The notes under the pieces are model-generated. The model did no database searches and was not told the origin of the DNA. It saw nothing but the letters and a program-made list of their open reading frames with translations. Both the position numbers and the translations under genes were made by a program. From Sacculina carcini (Eukaryota; Arthropoda; Thecostraca; Sacculinidae), in contig OU696588.1 in the NCBI GenBank assembly GCA_916048095.2, forward strand, positions 3,603,501-3,667,500: DNA of 64,000 bases, given 5' to 3'. This document shows, in pieces, positions 43,754 to 54,943 of the stretch. How positions within the stretch are numbered: position 1 is the stretch's first letter; each line of letters opens with the position of its first letter.

Positions 43754-45766
43754 TTACCGCACACGAGCGGTGGTGTCCGTGTAGAGGCTCATGACGGCGT
43801 CGACAAACATTTTGGAGTCACAGTAAATCAAAAGTATTTGTTGCAGTGCTCTTCGGTCCACTCGGTCGAACGCCTTCGAAAAATCCAAAAACACCACGAA
43901 GATCTGCTTCTTTCGGGTTCTGCAGTCGTCTAGAACGACACGAAGTGCAGCAATCTGCTCAGTTGTGCCTCTGTGCTTGCGGAAGCCGGCCTGCGTACTT
44001 AGAAGAACATCGTCCATCTGGGAGCGAAGCCGATTGAGTAGAACTCGGTTGCAGAGTTTAGCCGCTGCAGACATCAGGGATATACCACGCTGATTGTTGA
44101 TACTGGTATCGCCACCCTTTTTTGGGACTGTGATTATTATCGACACCAGCCATTCGGGCGGAGGCTGAGCGCTGAGCACAACGCTGTTGACAAAAGGCAA
44201 CAAAAGGTTGGCCAGCGATCCAATCTTCCATACATCCGATGGAATGCCATCCTTGCCTGCTGCTTTGCCGGTCGCTGCAGCATGGGCTGCTGTAGCAAGC
44301 TCCTGCGATGTGACGGCAGTTTCGACGATCGGGGGTCTGGGTGGCAGCGCTAGAGTTGATCTGAATGCCTCATCAGACTCAGCTTGGTTCAGCAGTGACG
44401 AAAAATAGTCCCTCACCGTCGTCAAACGTTCCTCAATACTCTCAGCTGGGATGAAACTTGGTGGAATACGCTTACGACCAGTCAAATCGTCAATAATTTT
44501 CCATATGACAGCGCTTCGTCCAGCTTCCAAGTGGCACGAAATGGCATCCGCGGCTTCTTTGATCCGCAACTCTCGGCACTTCTTGTGTGCATGTAGAAGA
44601 TCTTCCAGTTGCGCGTCTCTGAGGTGAGCGGGAGCTGAGAGAACTCGCCGACGCAGTCCTTCCAGTATGACATCATCATTCCACTCACTGAATGTGCAGT
44701 GACGAGACTTGGACGGTAACAGGAGTTCCGCAGCTTGACACACCGCTGCTGTGAGCTCGTCGAACGAATCGCCCTGGTTGAGCTGTCGGTCATATATATT
44801 CATCACTGTTCCGACAAATCGCTGTTGGACGGCTGGCGTCTTCAAGGCAGACCAGTCAGGCTGCTTAATCTGCTTATTGTGTCGACTAGGCCAGACGATG
44901 GTTTTCAACTTACATGCGACAAGCGCGTGGTCGGATATGATGCACTTTGGCCGAATGAGTGAAATTTTCCTCACCAGACGTCTTCTTCTATGGGGCACAC
45001 ATATGTAGTCAAGCCTGGCTCTGCGGCGCTGTGGACCAACAAACGTATAATGATGATGCTGTCTCTTCAGGCGCATGTAGCCGTTGATCGGTGTAAATTC
45101 GCTGCTCGTGATGAAGTCCTCCACTAGCTCGGTGTGTGCAGACTGAAATCTTCCACTACCAGGATGAATGGCCACTTGCCGCAAGTCGGTGTTAAAGTCC
45201 CCGACGAGACACGTCAGGTCTCTGCGAGGCTGGCATTCCTGGAATGAAGTCAGAATGTCCAGGCACGCCTCGGTTTCCGTGGTGTTTCGGGTGCATGCTG
45301 TTGGCAAGTAACAGTTGGCGATATGTAGCCGAGCTGTCTTCAGCTGGAATGTGGCCGTCACGATTCTACCGTGCAGGACGTTCATCCTCAGAAGTGACGA
45401 AGTCATCTGAGGTGAAAGAAGAAATCCGACTCCGCCTTGACCAGCCTGACTAGCAGAAGCGTACCAGAAAGTCCAGCCCGCCCCGACGTCTACTGACGAA
45501 AGTTGAAGAGTGCAGCGGCGCCTATGCTCCTGTACGGCAATAAGTTGAATGTGCAAATCGGCAGCTAGTCTGACGAGTTCAGTTAGTCGGCGATCGTCTG
45601 TCAGTGTTCGCACGTTAAATGTGGCTATAGTTAAAGCATGGGTTGTTAAAACAACCTCACGGTCCCGGCTGGCAAACCGCAGATCCGTCCTTTGCTGACT
45701 GGGTCGACGCCCTCGCAGGCGCGAGCGTTTACCGCGATGAGTCATAATATGGCTGCGATAACACAC
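43754..45766 (-). pseudogene. RTE LINE ORF, endonuclease and RT N-terminal half
   Basis: 670 codons. APE-type endonuclease at about residues 45-280 (IATFNVRTLTDDRRL, VQEHRR, GDFNTD, YICVPHRRRR, SDHALVACK), then RT fingers (GKAAGKDGIPSDVWK, QRGISLMSAAAKLCNRVLLNRL), QAGFRKHRGTTEQI and motif A FLDFSKAFDRVD. It stops at a single TAA (43754). Reading across that codon would give one protein of about 980 codons, the usual RTE length. The domain order fits the RTE clade, and the copy is close to intact. Confidence 0.88.
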
Positions 45767-45898
45767 TACGCACTACTCATAACGCGCTGCGCGTAAGCAC
45801 AGTCAAACAAAGCGTTTACCGCGATGAGTCACAATATGGCTGCGACAATACACTACGCACAACGCACTGCGCGTAAACACAGTCAAACAAAGCGAGAG
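45725..45898. repeat. 87-bp tandem repeat at the RTE 5' end, two copies
   Basis: GCGTTTACCGCGATGAGTCA starts at 45725 and again at 45812. Each unit contains an ATG and a GCGC-rich stretch. 5' tandem repeats (promoter monomers) are known in several LINE families. Confidence 0.85.
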
Positions 45899-47500
45899 CC
45901 GGCACGTCCACACACCGAGGCCGCGCACTGAACACTGATATTAATATAATACGTTCTTCAAGCGGCGTTCAATACGTGGTTAATGCATAAATTATCGTGT
46001 ATAACGCTTATTTTGTAGATGCGAATAATCAACTGAGCAGGACAAATAAATGAATTAATGAATATTAGATCCCAGGTCGCTCAGATGAAAACATCATTAC
46101 GTGAACAGAAAAACCACGCTCTGGAATATCGGCGACACAATTGTATTGCCGAACAACAGAATTTATCAATCAAATAAGCGTATATTTGTCACACACACAC
46201 GCATAAAACAAGCCATTTGCAGAGAGTTTGGTGATAACTCTTTCCTACTTAATAATTCAATTGATATGAAAGATCATCACATATTGAAAACAGGTGTTAC
46301 AAACAGAATCTTAAACACATAATACTAACACACACAACACACATTTCCCCACGAATTTTCTACTGCACGAACGGAGTTGCAAACTTATTCATATTTACAG
46401 TACCTGCAAAATACAATAGTAAACAAAAATAATGCAAATGATGTTCAATCAAAACTGCTGGCAAGCAACTAAAACATGTCTTCTATTGAAACAAAAACAA
46501 TTGGCTGAAACAAAGCTTAATTTTTGGACGACAAGGTATGCGTAGAATACGTCCAAAAGCGTGATGTTCACACCATGTGTGAATTGAACCTAAACAAAAT
46601 TTCATGAATAAGCATTTGTTTAAAAAAGCATAGATACAAGTACACAAGCAATGGATATATATCCTTTAGAAAAGATAGATATCTGTAAATGCAAACAAAA
46701 ACTAAAATATATTACATACAGGCGCGCGTGGGCATCACTGCCCCACGCGCACCTACAAGACGTCACGCCACAAAACCACGAACACGACTCCTAGCTCACA
46801 CCGTGACACACGGGAGCACACACACAACCAAACAACCGAAACAACCAATCAGCGGCGAGCCGGTCACTCGCTCGCCGGCGCGGGGCATCAACACTTGACA
46901 AACACACGTAAACCGACACAAACATACACACTTGCTCATACACTCTCGCACGCAATACGCAATTCAACTATACACGATCACACATAGACACATTAACACG
47001 TTCACGCACACACAATCTCAGTCAACGTAGACAATCTCTCACACACACTCTCTCACTGCACACAATCACACTACAATATCCTAAATTACATGTTACACAC
47101 CGTTACATGATAAACTACTGCATGGATAGTTCAATAATAGCAAAACATCGATACTAAACGCAAATACTAAACAAATATAATAATTAACCTCAATACGGCT
47201 GCATTCATTGAAGTTAACCACAGAATAATCCATGATTCTCCTTGTAACTATACTATACTACAACTGAACATATACAACACCATAAATCTCGAAACACAAC
47301 ATACCCGTCATAATTAGAAACTAACTAATACGCTGCACTCAACGAAATCAATGTAATGTAAAGCAGAACAACTCAAAAAGTGATTCGCACACATGACTTA
47401 TCACATAAACACAAATAGTGAACATAATATATATAAAAATGCATAACATAAATAATAACATTATCACGAACTATGCACAAAGATATTTCCAACTGCATAT
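45899..47500. other. Long spacer with CA-rich tracts and one F-LTR-like segment
   Basis: No supported gene. At 46718-46800 the GCGCGCGTGGGCATCACTGC...GCGCACCTACAAGACG stretch resembles the element F LTR (41808-41840) and may be a solo LTR relic. From 46920 to 47120 there are many ACACA-rich repeats. The rest is AT-rich. Confidence 0.45.
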
Positions 47501-47506
47501 GATATA

Positions 47507-47768
47507 ATATTGAATAAATAAATAAATAAATAAATAATCAATGTATTTGTTATAGCGCTGATATGCACAGAAGCGCGATAAAATTCAAAAAGGCAAACAC
47601 AACGATGGAGATAAACATGTGACAACAGTAAGAACACATAATGCACACATAGGAACACACACACACACTCACAGACATACACACACATACATAAGCAAAA
47701 ACATACACATACACATGGGGCACCATAAGTAAGAATGGGAAAACAAATCACGCGAAATCAGAATCAGA
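47507..47768 (-). mobile_element. L2-like LINE, 3'-end copy
   Basis: Minus-strand 3' end with GCGCTATAACAAATACATTG and an (ATTT)n tail at 47514-47537. It matches 57831-58047 closely, including the CATGGGGCAYCATAAGTAAG word. It is 5'-truncated in the 3' UTR. Confidence 0.78.
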
Positions 47769-47797
47769 CGATCATTCACGCCGGATACAGAATACAC

Positions 47798-48081
47798 AAA
47801 CAAACAAACATATATTTACTATAGCGCCTGTAAAAACACGGGCACGCATAACTTAAAGACGAACAACAAAGCGTAAATACATATATACATATACATACAT
47901 ACACAAACATGCACTTATACATATACACACATACACAAACATGCACTTATACATATACACACATACACAAACATGCACTTATACATATACATACATACAC
48001 AGACATGCACTTATACATACACATATACACATGAGTTTTGAGTAGAATAAGGAGGAATAGAAAATAGATAGCTGAATGGAA
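47798..48081 (-). mobile_element. L2/CR1-like LINE 3' UTR and tail
   Basis: From the ORF stop at 48082 to the (GTTT)n tail at 47798-47811, with GCGCTATAGTAAATATATG just before the tail (minus strand). It includes a 32-bp tandem repeat at 47885-48030. Confidence 0.78.
47885..48030. repeat. 32-bp tandem repeat, about four copies
   Basis: ACACAAACATGCACTTATACATAT-type units start at about 47901, 47933, 47965 and 47997. Confidence 0.85.
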
Positions 48082-49290
48082 TCATAGTTTGGCGAAAGGA
48101 GTGAGAGTGTGAGAAGCAGGATCAAACGAGATGTCAAAAAGGTGATTTTGAAGTCGGGAAGCAAACATGCGGTAGGAAGAAGATGAAATAATATGAGAAG
48201 GAAGAGAATTATAGATGCGCGGACCGAAGAAAGTAAAAGATTTAGAGGACCACGAAGATTCATTAGTGGCCCGAGGACAGATGAGGGGAACAGGTCTACG
48301 AGAAGAAACATTATCAGAACGAGTTAAAAGACTGACTAGGTAGGGCGGTTGACTAGGATCATTAAGGAGTTTGAAGATTAGACAGCAAAGGCGAAAGTGG
48401 ATACGAGAGACAATTGGAAGCCAACGAAACTTAAATAGAAAACTGGAGGTATGACGGCAAGGAGTAGGGTGAAGAACAAATCGGCAAGATTGGTTAAGAA
48501 CACGTTGTAGTATTTTTAGGGAAGAACGAGGTAAGCTAAAGTACAGTGAGTTGCAATAGTCTAATCTAGAGAGTATAAGAGAATTAACAAGTTTAATAGA
48601 TGAAGATTGATCGAGACAGGGACGAATGGGATAGAGTGAACGTAGGATCAGACGACAAGTGCGTGCGACGGAGCGAATGTTATCTACAAAGGAGAGCGAA
48701 GAATAAAAAATAATACCAAGATTTCGAACGGTAACGGCTAGAGGAACTGAGAGCAGCGGAGGACTAATGCGCGGAGGATGAAGAGGGAGAAACTCAGACT
48801 TTGAAGTGTTGATGAAAAGATTGCGAGCTGCAGCCCAAGAAGAAATATCAGAAAACACGTCAGATAGCAGGGAAGGAGAATTAAAAGGAAGCGGGATGTA
48901 AAACTGAATATCGTCAGCATAGATATGAAAACTTTAGAATTAACTAAATTAACTTTAACTAAAGAGTGTTTACGAAGAATAGGACAAAGAGAAGACATGT
49001 ACAGATTAAATAACAAAGGACCAAGAATGGAGCCCTGTGGAACACCATGACGTAGAGCAACCGAAGGAGAGACACAGGAATTAAATTTCACAGCATAAGT
49101 CCGACCACTGAGATATGATTTGAGAAGGGAGAGAGCACTAGAGCAGATACCAAGATGAGAGAGATCACGAAGAAGAATAGAGTGATTAACCAAATCAAAT
49201 GCAGAAGACATATCAAGGATAACAAGCAAGGCAGACCGACGGTAAGAGAAGTGGGATAAAACGCCATTGGCTACAGAGATAAGAACAGAC
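48082..49290 (-). pseudogene. L2/CR1-like LINE ORF2, RT 3' part
   Basis: After the I-element insertion point the frame reads ISVANGVLSHF, LVILDMSSAFDLVNH (motif A) and HGVPQGSILGPLLFNLY (motif B), then a frameshift near 48940. IYADDIQFY (motif C) follows in another frame, then FINTSKSEFLPL, VRNLGIIF, SRLDYCNSLYFSLP, FKFRWLPIVSRIHF, PLICPRATNESSW and LTPFAKL then stop. The order and the WLPI...RI.F...L motif are typical of L2/CR1-type LINEs. Confidence 0.85.
49281..49290. repeat. Target-site duplication of the I-like LINE, left copy (AAGAACAGAC)
   Basis: The same 10 bases occur at 54944-54953. Removing the LINE and one copy rejoins the L2 RT reading frame (STQSVL then ISVANG). Confidence 0.92.
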
Positions 49291-49510
49291 TGTTGTTGTT
49301 GTTGAAAAAGCGCTTCAGCCGAAATCGACCATTTCGCGCCAGAAAAGTTATCACGGAAACGTTGTCATGCGTCAAGTCAAAAACGTCAGGAATTCGACAA
49401 GGAGTTGTCTATATAATAAAACGATGCTATAAAAAAATTATTAAAAGGATGACGATAGGTATGATTAACAAAACTTTATATAACTGAACTCAAATCACTG
49501 TGAGTCCACG
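49291..49510 (-). mobile_element. I/Nimb-like LINE 3' UTR and (CAA)n tail
   Basis: From the ORF2 stop to the tail. On the minus strand it ends GGCTGAAGCGCTTTTTCAAC then AACAACAACA, directly at the target duplication. Confidence 0.85.
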
Positions 49511-52500
49511 TCATATTGCACTGTCGAGACCAGTTTCACGAAGAAAATCTAAAACCAATCTATTCGTCTCTGAATTTCCTGAACCCAAAACTGTTTTGAC
49601 GCTCGGCTCCTGTCGTTGACGAGCGCAGTGAGATATGAGATGCTGGCGCTGGGAGCTATAGAGCACACAGTCTATCAGAAAATGTTGTACAGTGAGTGGG
49701 CAGTGACATTGAGCACATACTGGAGGCGGCTGATTATCTATCAGGTAACCGTGCGTTAATCTCGTGTGGCCAATTCGCAGTCTGGTCATCAGCCTCTCTT
49801 GTCTCGGAGAGACGGCCATTGATATGGGCTGAGGGCCTACCTGATCGGTAATTCGACCAAGAGCATATTGGTTTCGCATCTGTTGCCAACGTTGCTGCCA
49901 AAACCTGGACACGTGCTGGTCTACGAGGGAGTACACAAGACTCTTGTTGAAGGGATAATCTTCCACCTCCACCTCGTTTAGGGCTAATTTGGCTTCGCGA
50001 TCCGCGCATTCGTTACCAGGAATGCCCTTGTGGCCCGGGATCCAGACGAATTCACATGTTCTGCCTGCATGTGTCAATTTATGATACAAGGTTAAAATAC
50101 GATAATGAATAAAATCATGCGATGATGTTTGTGAAATGTGCTGGAGTGATGATTTGGAGTCTGTGAAAATGACTGTGGTATTTAAGTTCAAAGTGTCTAC
50201 TAGCATCAGGGCACGATAGAGGGCATATAACTCCGCATGGAAAGAAGAAACGTATGCCGGTAGGCGGTATCGAAACACCTGCTGCTGGGGCACATTTGAC
50301 ACGACAACAGCACAGCCCACTTTGTCGCCCGCTTTCGACCCATCGGTATATAAATGCACACAGTGACTCTTATTGGCGATCAACTCCGTACACAAAGACC
50401 TCACCTCCGCGTCAGTGATGGATGATACGCCCGTCGACGATATATACGTGACGTCTGGGAGAAGTGTGGCCCAGGGCGGCATCGGAGTATATGTGCAGAT
50501 TGACGAGGGAATAGGGATGTCCAGATCGTTGACGTATTTGAGAACCCGCCTACTGAAAGAACACGCCAGGATACGCTTACGAATAGAATGGGCAGTGTGA
50601 TGATGATCAGAGTGATAGTCGCTGTCGTTAAAATTAATGACCCCTCTCAATGTATGCGTGCTGTTTACATAAATTTTCAGTGTATATCTCAACATAATTT
50701 GTACTCTCCTCACGTCTAGAGCCGCTATGCCGGTGTATGCGCGTAAAGCTTGCACTGGTGACGTCCTGTATGCACCCGTGATGATCCGCAAGCACTCATT
50801 CTGGACCGTCTCCAGGCGGTGGAGGACTGATGGACTAGCCGCGGAGTACACCTGCACTCCATAGTCCATGATGGGCAAGATCAAGGTCTTGTATAGTCGC
50901 TGCAACACCGCCTGACTTCCGCCCGCGAAACGATTGCCGGACACTACCCGCAGAATGTTCACGCGCTTTAGACACCTGATTCTGAGACAATTAATATGCT
51001 CACGCATGCTCAAGGTGCTATCTATTGTCACTCCGAGGAACCTGTGAGATCTTCTTTGTGGGATTTGTTCCCCGGCCAGCGTAAGTGGTTGGTGCAATTT
51101 GTGACCGTCAACGGTGTACACCACGGCGGACGATTTGCTAGCCGAGAACTTCAACCCGTTTCTATGAGCCCAACTAGTCAGAATATGGAGGGATTTCTGC
51201 AACACAAAATGTATGTGGTTCATGTCATAACCGTGGAACCAAATGGCACTATCGTCGGCGTACAAGGAGTATGAAACACACGATGGAAGATCATTAGAAA
51301 TATCATTAATCATGAGGTTAAAAAGTAATGGTGAAATACTACTGCCCTGTGGAAGTCCTACCGTTGATGTATGCCAATCGGAAAACGTATTGTTGAGCCT
51401 CACTCGAAAGCGTTTCTCACCAAGCACAAAATTCCTCAGGTAGAGCGCCATGTGCCCACGGAAACCCATATTATGTAGTTTATATAGGAGCAGTTCTGGT
51501 GTGACTGAGTCGTACGCGTTCGACATGTCTAAATACACGACTACCGTGCATTGTTTGTTGGCAAAACCTTGACGTATGTCTTTTTCTAACCGTACAACTT
51601 GGTCAACCGCGGCGCAGTCGGGCCGAAAACCGCTCTGGTGCCTGTCTATGAGGTGATGAGTCTCGGTCAGGTATGACAACCTGTGGGCAACCATGCGTTC
51701 CAGCAGCTTACCTAAACAGCTGGTGAGAGTGATGGGCCTGTACGACGATGCAAGTTCCTTCGATTTTCCCTTCTTCAAAATAGGCACAACGGTACTCTTC
51801 TTCCACACCTCTGGGAATGAGTGGTTAGTCCAGAGTTTATTAAAAAATGCTAAAATATGATGTTTAAAGCATGATGAAGTGTGTCTAAAAAACTCATAAT
51901 GGATATCATCAGGCCCCGCAGAAGTGTTGCCCGATTTAGAAATGGCCATAGAGAGTTCGTAATATGTGAAAGTATTGTTGTACTCTAGGTGATGATTGGT
52001 GAGAAAGGCGGTTTCTGGGAGTAACCGAGGTGACTGCGGCGTCGCACTTAGCCCTGCAGTATTTGCCATTGCTGAGGTAAGCACCTGGAAATGCAGTGCC
52101 AGTGCGTTACAGACCGCCCTCGGTTCTGCAACCATTTGCCCTTGTATCAGTAATATCGGGGATGATTTTTGAGGTAATGTACCATATAATCGCCTGATAT
52201 TTTGCCAAATCTGAGTCAACGGTGTGGAAGATGTAAAAGTGTTTAAAAATCTTTGCCATGACAGGATTATGGCACTCCGTATAATACTTCGAGCCTTGGC
52301 TCTCTCCCTGCAGAGTTCAGCTCGTGTTTCACTGGTGTTCCGACGTTGGTGCCGCCGCAGCGCTCGTTTGCGCCGAGCGACCGCTTGGCGACACTCGTCG
52401 TTGAACCACGGTACCGGCCGTCTTTTCGGCGGGCCATTTCTCCGGGGAATGCACGTTCTCGCGGCTCGGCAGAGTGTTTCCTCTATCATTTGCAAATAGT

Positions 52501-53299
52501 CCATAGTGGACCGGGAATAATCATCTTCTGTCAGTTCGCAGAAACGAGAGAAGGCAGACCAGTTGGCTCGTTGGAAGATCCATCCCTTAACCCATTGTGA
52601 AGACGCGACACATCGGGATGTTGTCAGGTATATTGGGTAGTGATCTGAAGACCTCGTGTCCGAGTCAACCGACCACCCGAACCAACGGACTAGCTCAGGG
52701 GAGCATATTGTGAGATATATAGCCGACGAAGTGCCCGAGGACATGTCGTACCTTGTCATCGATCCGTCATTCAACACAACAAATGAGTTTCGCAAAATAA
52801 AACGTGTAACAACCTCACCCTTATCTGAAATGTGGTCACCACCCCAGAATGGGTTGTGCGCATTAAAATCGCCTACAATGAGAACCTTGTTTTGTGCAGA
52901 TAAAACGATATTTTCTAAAAGAGTGACGAGTGATGTGGGAGAGACATGTGGCGGTGAATACACGCAAAATACGTCCACCAAACACTGATTTGCCTGTACC
53001 GTGCATGCCACCGTCTGTATGTCGTTATTTGCCGGCGGCATATTGAGCGGGGTGTGCGGGAGGCTGTCATGGATATACAGCGCCGCGCCACCCCTGCGCC
53101 TGCCTGTGCCTCCGAAGTCAGCTCTGTAAACAGAATAACCCCTCAATGAAAAACGCGTGTCCTCAGGGTAAAGCCATGTTTCTTGAATGGCGATGATTTT
53201 CGGGGAATAGTAATGAAAGTATTGCTGACATTCTGCCCATTTCGAACCTAGCCCGCGACAATTCCATTGTAGTAAAAATAACGACATATAATCACTCAT
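49511..53299 (-). CDS. I/Nimb-like LINE ORF2 (endonuclease, RT, RNase H), intact
   Basis: 1262 codons without a stop. APE endonuclease at about 1-225 (LLQWNCRGLGSK, AIQETWL, VGDFNAHNPFWGG, SSDHYPI); RT at about 470-760 with YRPITLTSCLGKLLERM, HQSGFRPDCAAVDQ, motif A VVYLDMSNAYDSV, motif B GLPQGSSISPLLFN and motif C SLYADDSAIW near 679; RNase H at about 982-1105 (LYTDGSKAGDKVG, HAELYALYRAL, FTDSKSSLQHI, WIPGHKGIPGNECADREA); and a terminal CAQCHCPLTVQHFLIDC finger near 1194-1210. RNase H plus APE and RT define the I group. All catalytic residues are in place, so this protein could be functional. Confidence 0.93.
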   Translation of the reverse strand: MSDYMSLFLLQWNCRGLGSKWAECQQYFHYYSPKIIAIQETWLYPEDTRFSLRGYSVYRADFGGTGRRRGGAALYIHDSLPHTPLNMPPANNDIQTVACTVQANQCLVDVFCVYSPPHVSPTSLVTLLENIVLSAQNKVLIVGDFNAHNPFWGGDHISDKGEVVTRFILRNSFVVLNDGSMTRYDMSSGTSSAIYLTICSPELVRWFGWSVDSDTRSSDHYPIYLTTSRCVASSQWVKGWIFQRANWSAFSRFCELTEDDYSRSTMDYLQMIEETLCRAARTCIPRRNGPPKRRPVPWFNDECRQAVARRKRALRRHQRRNTSETRAELCRERAKARSIIRSAIILSWQRFLNTFTSSTPLTQIWQNIRRLYGTLPQKSSPILLIQGQMVAEPRAVCNALALHFQVLTSAMANTAGLSATPQSPRLLPETAFLTNHHLEYNNTFTYYELSMAISKSGNTSAGPDDIHYEFFRHTSSCFKHHILAFFNKLWTNHSFPEVWKKSTVVPILKKGKSKELASSYRPITLTSCLGKLLERMVAHRLSYLTETHHLIDRHQSGFRPDCAAVDQVVRLEKDIRQGFANKQCTVVVYLDMSNAYDSVTPELLLYKLHNMGFRGHMALYLRNFVLGEKRFRVRLNNTFSDWHTSTVGLPQGSSISPLLFNLMINDISNDLPSCVSYSLYADDSAIWFHGYDMNHIHFVLQKSLHILTSWAHRNGLKFSASKSSAVVYTVDGHKLHQPLTLAGEQIPQRRSHRFLGVTIDSTLSMREHINCLRIRCLKRVNILRVVSGNRFAGGSQAVLQRLYKTLILPIMDYGVQVYSAASPSVLHRLETVQNECLRIITGAYRTSPVQALRAYTGIAALDVRRVQIMLRYTLKIYVNSTHTLRGVINFNDSDYHSDHHHTAHSIRKRILACSFSRRVLKYVNDLDIPIPSSICTYTPMPPWATLLPDVTYISSTGVSSITDAEVRSLCTELIANKSHCVHLYTDGSKAGDKVGCAVVVSNVPQQQVFRYRLPAYVSSFHAELYALYRALMLVDTLNLNTTVIFTDSKSSLQHISQTSSHDFIHYRILTLYHKLTHAGRTCEFVWIPGHKGIPGNECADREAKLALNEVEVEDYPFNKSLVYSLVDQHVSRFWQQRWQQMRNQYALGRITDQVGPQPISMAVSPRQERLMTRLRIGHTRLTHGYLIDNQPPPVCAQCHCPLTVQHFLIDCVLYSSQRQHLISHCARQRQEPSVKTVLGSGNSETNRLVLDFLRETGLDSAI

Positions 53300-53330
53300 A
53301 AGACTATTTAAAAAAGGCTAAAAAGAAAGG

Positions 53331-54764
53331 TCACGAGGTGTCGCTGCTGTCTCCATCGTTCTGGGGAACAGCAATGACGTCGATCTCTGGGACCGACGAC
53401 TGCGACAACCGCGGAGTCCTCCTCGCCAGCGGTTTTTTGACGGAGCTATAGTTGTGCTCCGCCTCGGTTTGTTTTGTTGTCACATACGACTTACGTTTAT
53501 TTTCCGAGAACTTTTGTAAAATAGGCTCTGCGTCTGTTTGTGAGGTACCAGTTTGCGTTGATTGAGCTGGTGTGGATGTTGATGATGTTGAAGTTTTTGA
53601 TTTGATTTTTTTCAGAGGTGGCAACTGGGGAATTGCGTCGGTCTGTGTGCCAATGGAATCACACTGGACCGGCTTCTTCACAGCTGCGGCAAAATGCATC
53701 GTATTTGGAGTGGATCTGTCAAATATTTTTCTGGCCTCAACAAAGGAAACGTTTTGGTTCGCCTGGATGGCACAGATTTGTTTCTCTTTCTGCCACTCGG
53801 GACAGTCAGAGCTACCGGTGGCGTGCTGAGTACTACTACAATGTACACAGCGGCGACCCCCAGTACAGGGCTGCTCGCCATGGCTGAGCTCACCACACTG
53901 TGCGCAACGAGCCTCGCTGCGACAGTTGCGCGCTCCGTGTCCGAATTTTTGACAATTAAAACACCTGAGAGGGTTTTGAATGAAGACGCGAACTTCATAC
54001 CTGATATAGCCTGCGTATATTGTCGATGGGCGGGTGCAAGTGTCGAATGTCAGGATTAGCAGCGGCGTTGGACGACGCTCACCACTCCGTGAGGAAAGAA
54101 CTCTGCGCACACTGCTCACTCCCTCTGACTGGAGACCTTCAAGGATCTGCTCCTCTGTCAAGTCACGCAACTCTGGTGCGTATACAACACCCTTGGATGA
54201 GTTGCGGATTGTGTCGCTGCTGGCTTCGACTGGCTGCTGACAGAACTCTGTCAGTCGCAGCAATCGGGCAGTTTGTTTCGCATTTTTAGTCTTAACGATC
54301 AACGAGCCGTCAAAAGGTGTCTGACATTCGAAACGCTGCTTTCCGAAGAAGCACTCGAGTTGTGCGCTCGGCCAAAACGGGCCGATGCGTCTAAAAGAGA
54401 ATCCCTGGTTTTTCGATCTGATGATGACAAAGGCGCCATTAGGATCAAGATGTGTTCCATTTTCCTTAGTAACTGCACTGGTGAAGTTCCCTTTTGCTAC
54501 GGTTACCTTCTTGTCCTTTTTCGGTGCCGGGTCAGAATTATTTAGCTCTATACCTGCCGTGGTCATGCTGCCGTTGTTAGTATTCGCCTTATTTTCCAAA
54601 TTCGGTGCCGGGTCATTAATAATTGAACATTCACTCTGATGCGATGCTTCAGAGTGACGCTCAGACGAGCTGGTCTTCCTACCTCTTCTTCTTTTTCTCC
54701 TACTCTGAGTCCCCGGGGGACCCGGGGACTCCCTCCCGTGGCCGGTCATTGACCGACCACGCAA
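53331..54764 (-). CDS. I/Nimb-like LINE ORF1 (Gag-like RNA-binding protein), intact
   Basis: 477 codons. A basic, Ser-rich N-terminus (SRRKRRRGRK), an RRM-like or Gag-like middle, then three zinc knuckles: CFNCQKFGHGARNC, CAQCGELSHGEQPC and CVHCSSTQHATGSSDC. ORF1 binds element RNA. ORF2 starts 31 nt downstream of the ORF1 stop on the same strand, the usual layout for reinitiated translation in I-type elements. No frameshift or stop is seen. Confidence 0.9.
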   Translation of the reverse strand: MRGRSMTGHGRESPGPPGTQSRRKRRRGRKTSSSERHSEASHQSECSIINDPAPNLENKANTNNGSMTTAGIELNNSDPAPKKDKKVTVAKGNFTSAVTKENGTHLDPNGAFVIIRSKNQGFSFRRIGPFWPSAQLECFFGKQRFECQTPFDGSLIVKTKNAKQTARLLRLTEFCQQPVEASSDTIRNSSKGVVYAPELRDLTEEQILEGLQSEGVSSVRRVLSSRSGERRPTPLLILTFDTCTRPSTIYAGYIRYEVRVFIQNPLRCFNCQKFGHGARNCRSEARCAQCGELSHGEQPCTGGRRCVHCSSTQHATGSSDCPEWQKEKQICAIQANQNVSFVEARKIFDRSTPNTMHFAAAVKKPVQCDSIGTQTDAIPQLPPLKKIKSKTSTSSTSTPAQSTQTGTSQTDAEPILQKFSENKRKSYVTTKQTEAEHNYSSVKKPLARRTPRLSQSSVPEIDVIAVPQNDGDSSDTS

Positions 54765-54943
54765 CTACTGCGCACGCACACTACCACCACACACAGAAAC
54801 AAAACCACACACACACACACACACAATAAATTTAAAGAAAAAAAAAACAATATTATGAGGAACGAGAAAAGTCAGTATGTCTGTCCGATGTCCAAACACG
54901 AATGAGTGGAACAGACTGACTGACTGACTGAGACTGACTGATG
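54765..54943 (-). promoter_or_regulatory. I-like LINE 5' UTR
   Basis: About 179 bp from the 5' end to the ORF1 ATG. It begins TCATCAGTCAGTCTCAGTCA with a CAGT repeat and has a (GT)n run on the minus strand ((AC)n at 54791-54824). I and related LINEs have internal promoters here. The full-length 5' end next to the duplication shows that the copy is not truncated. Confidence 0.7.

Noticed and set aside
46101-46322. 73-codon plus-strand frame
   Set aside because: Short, AT-rich, no similarity and no supporting splice or start context.
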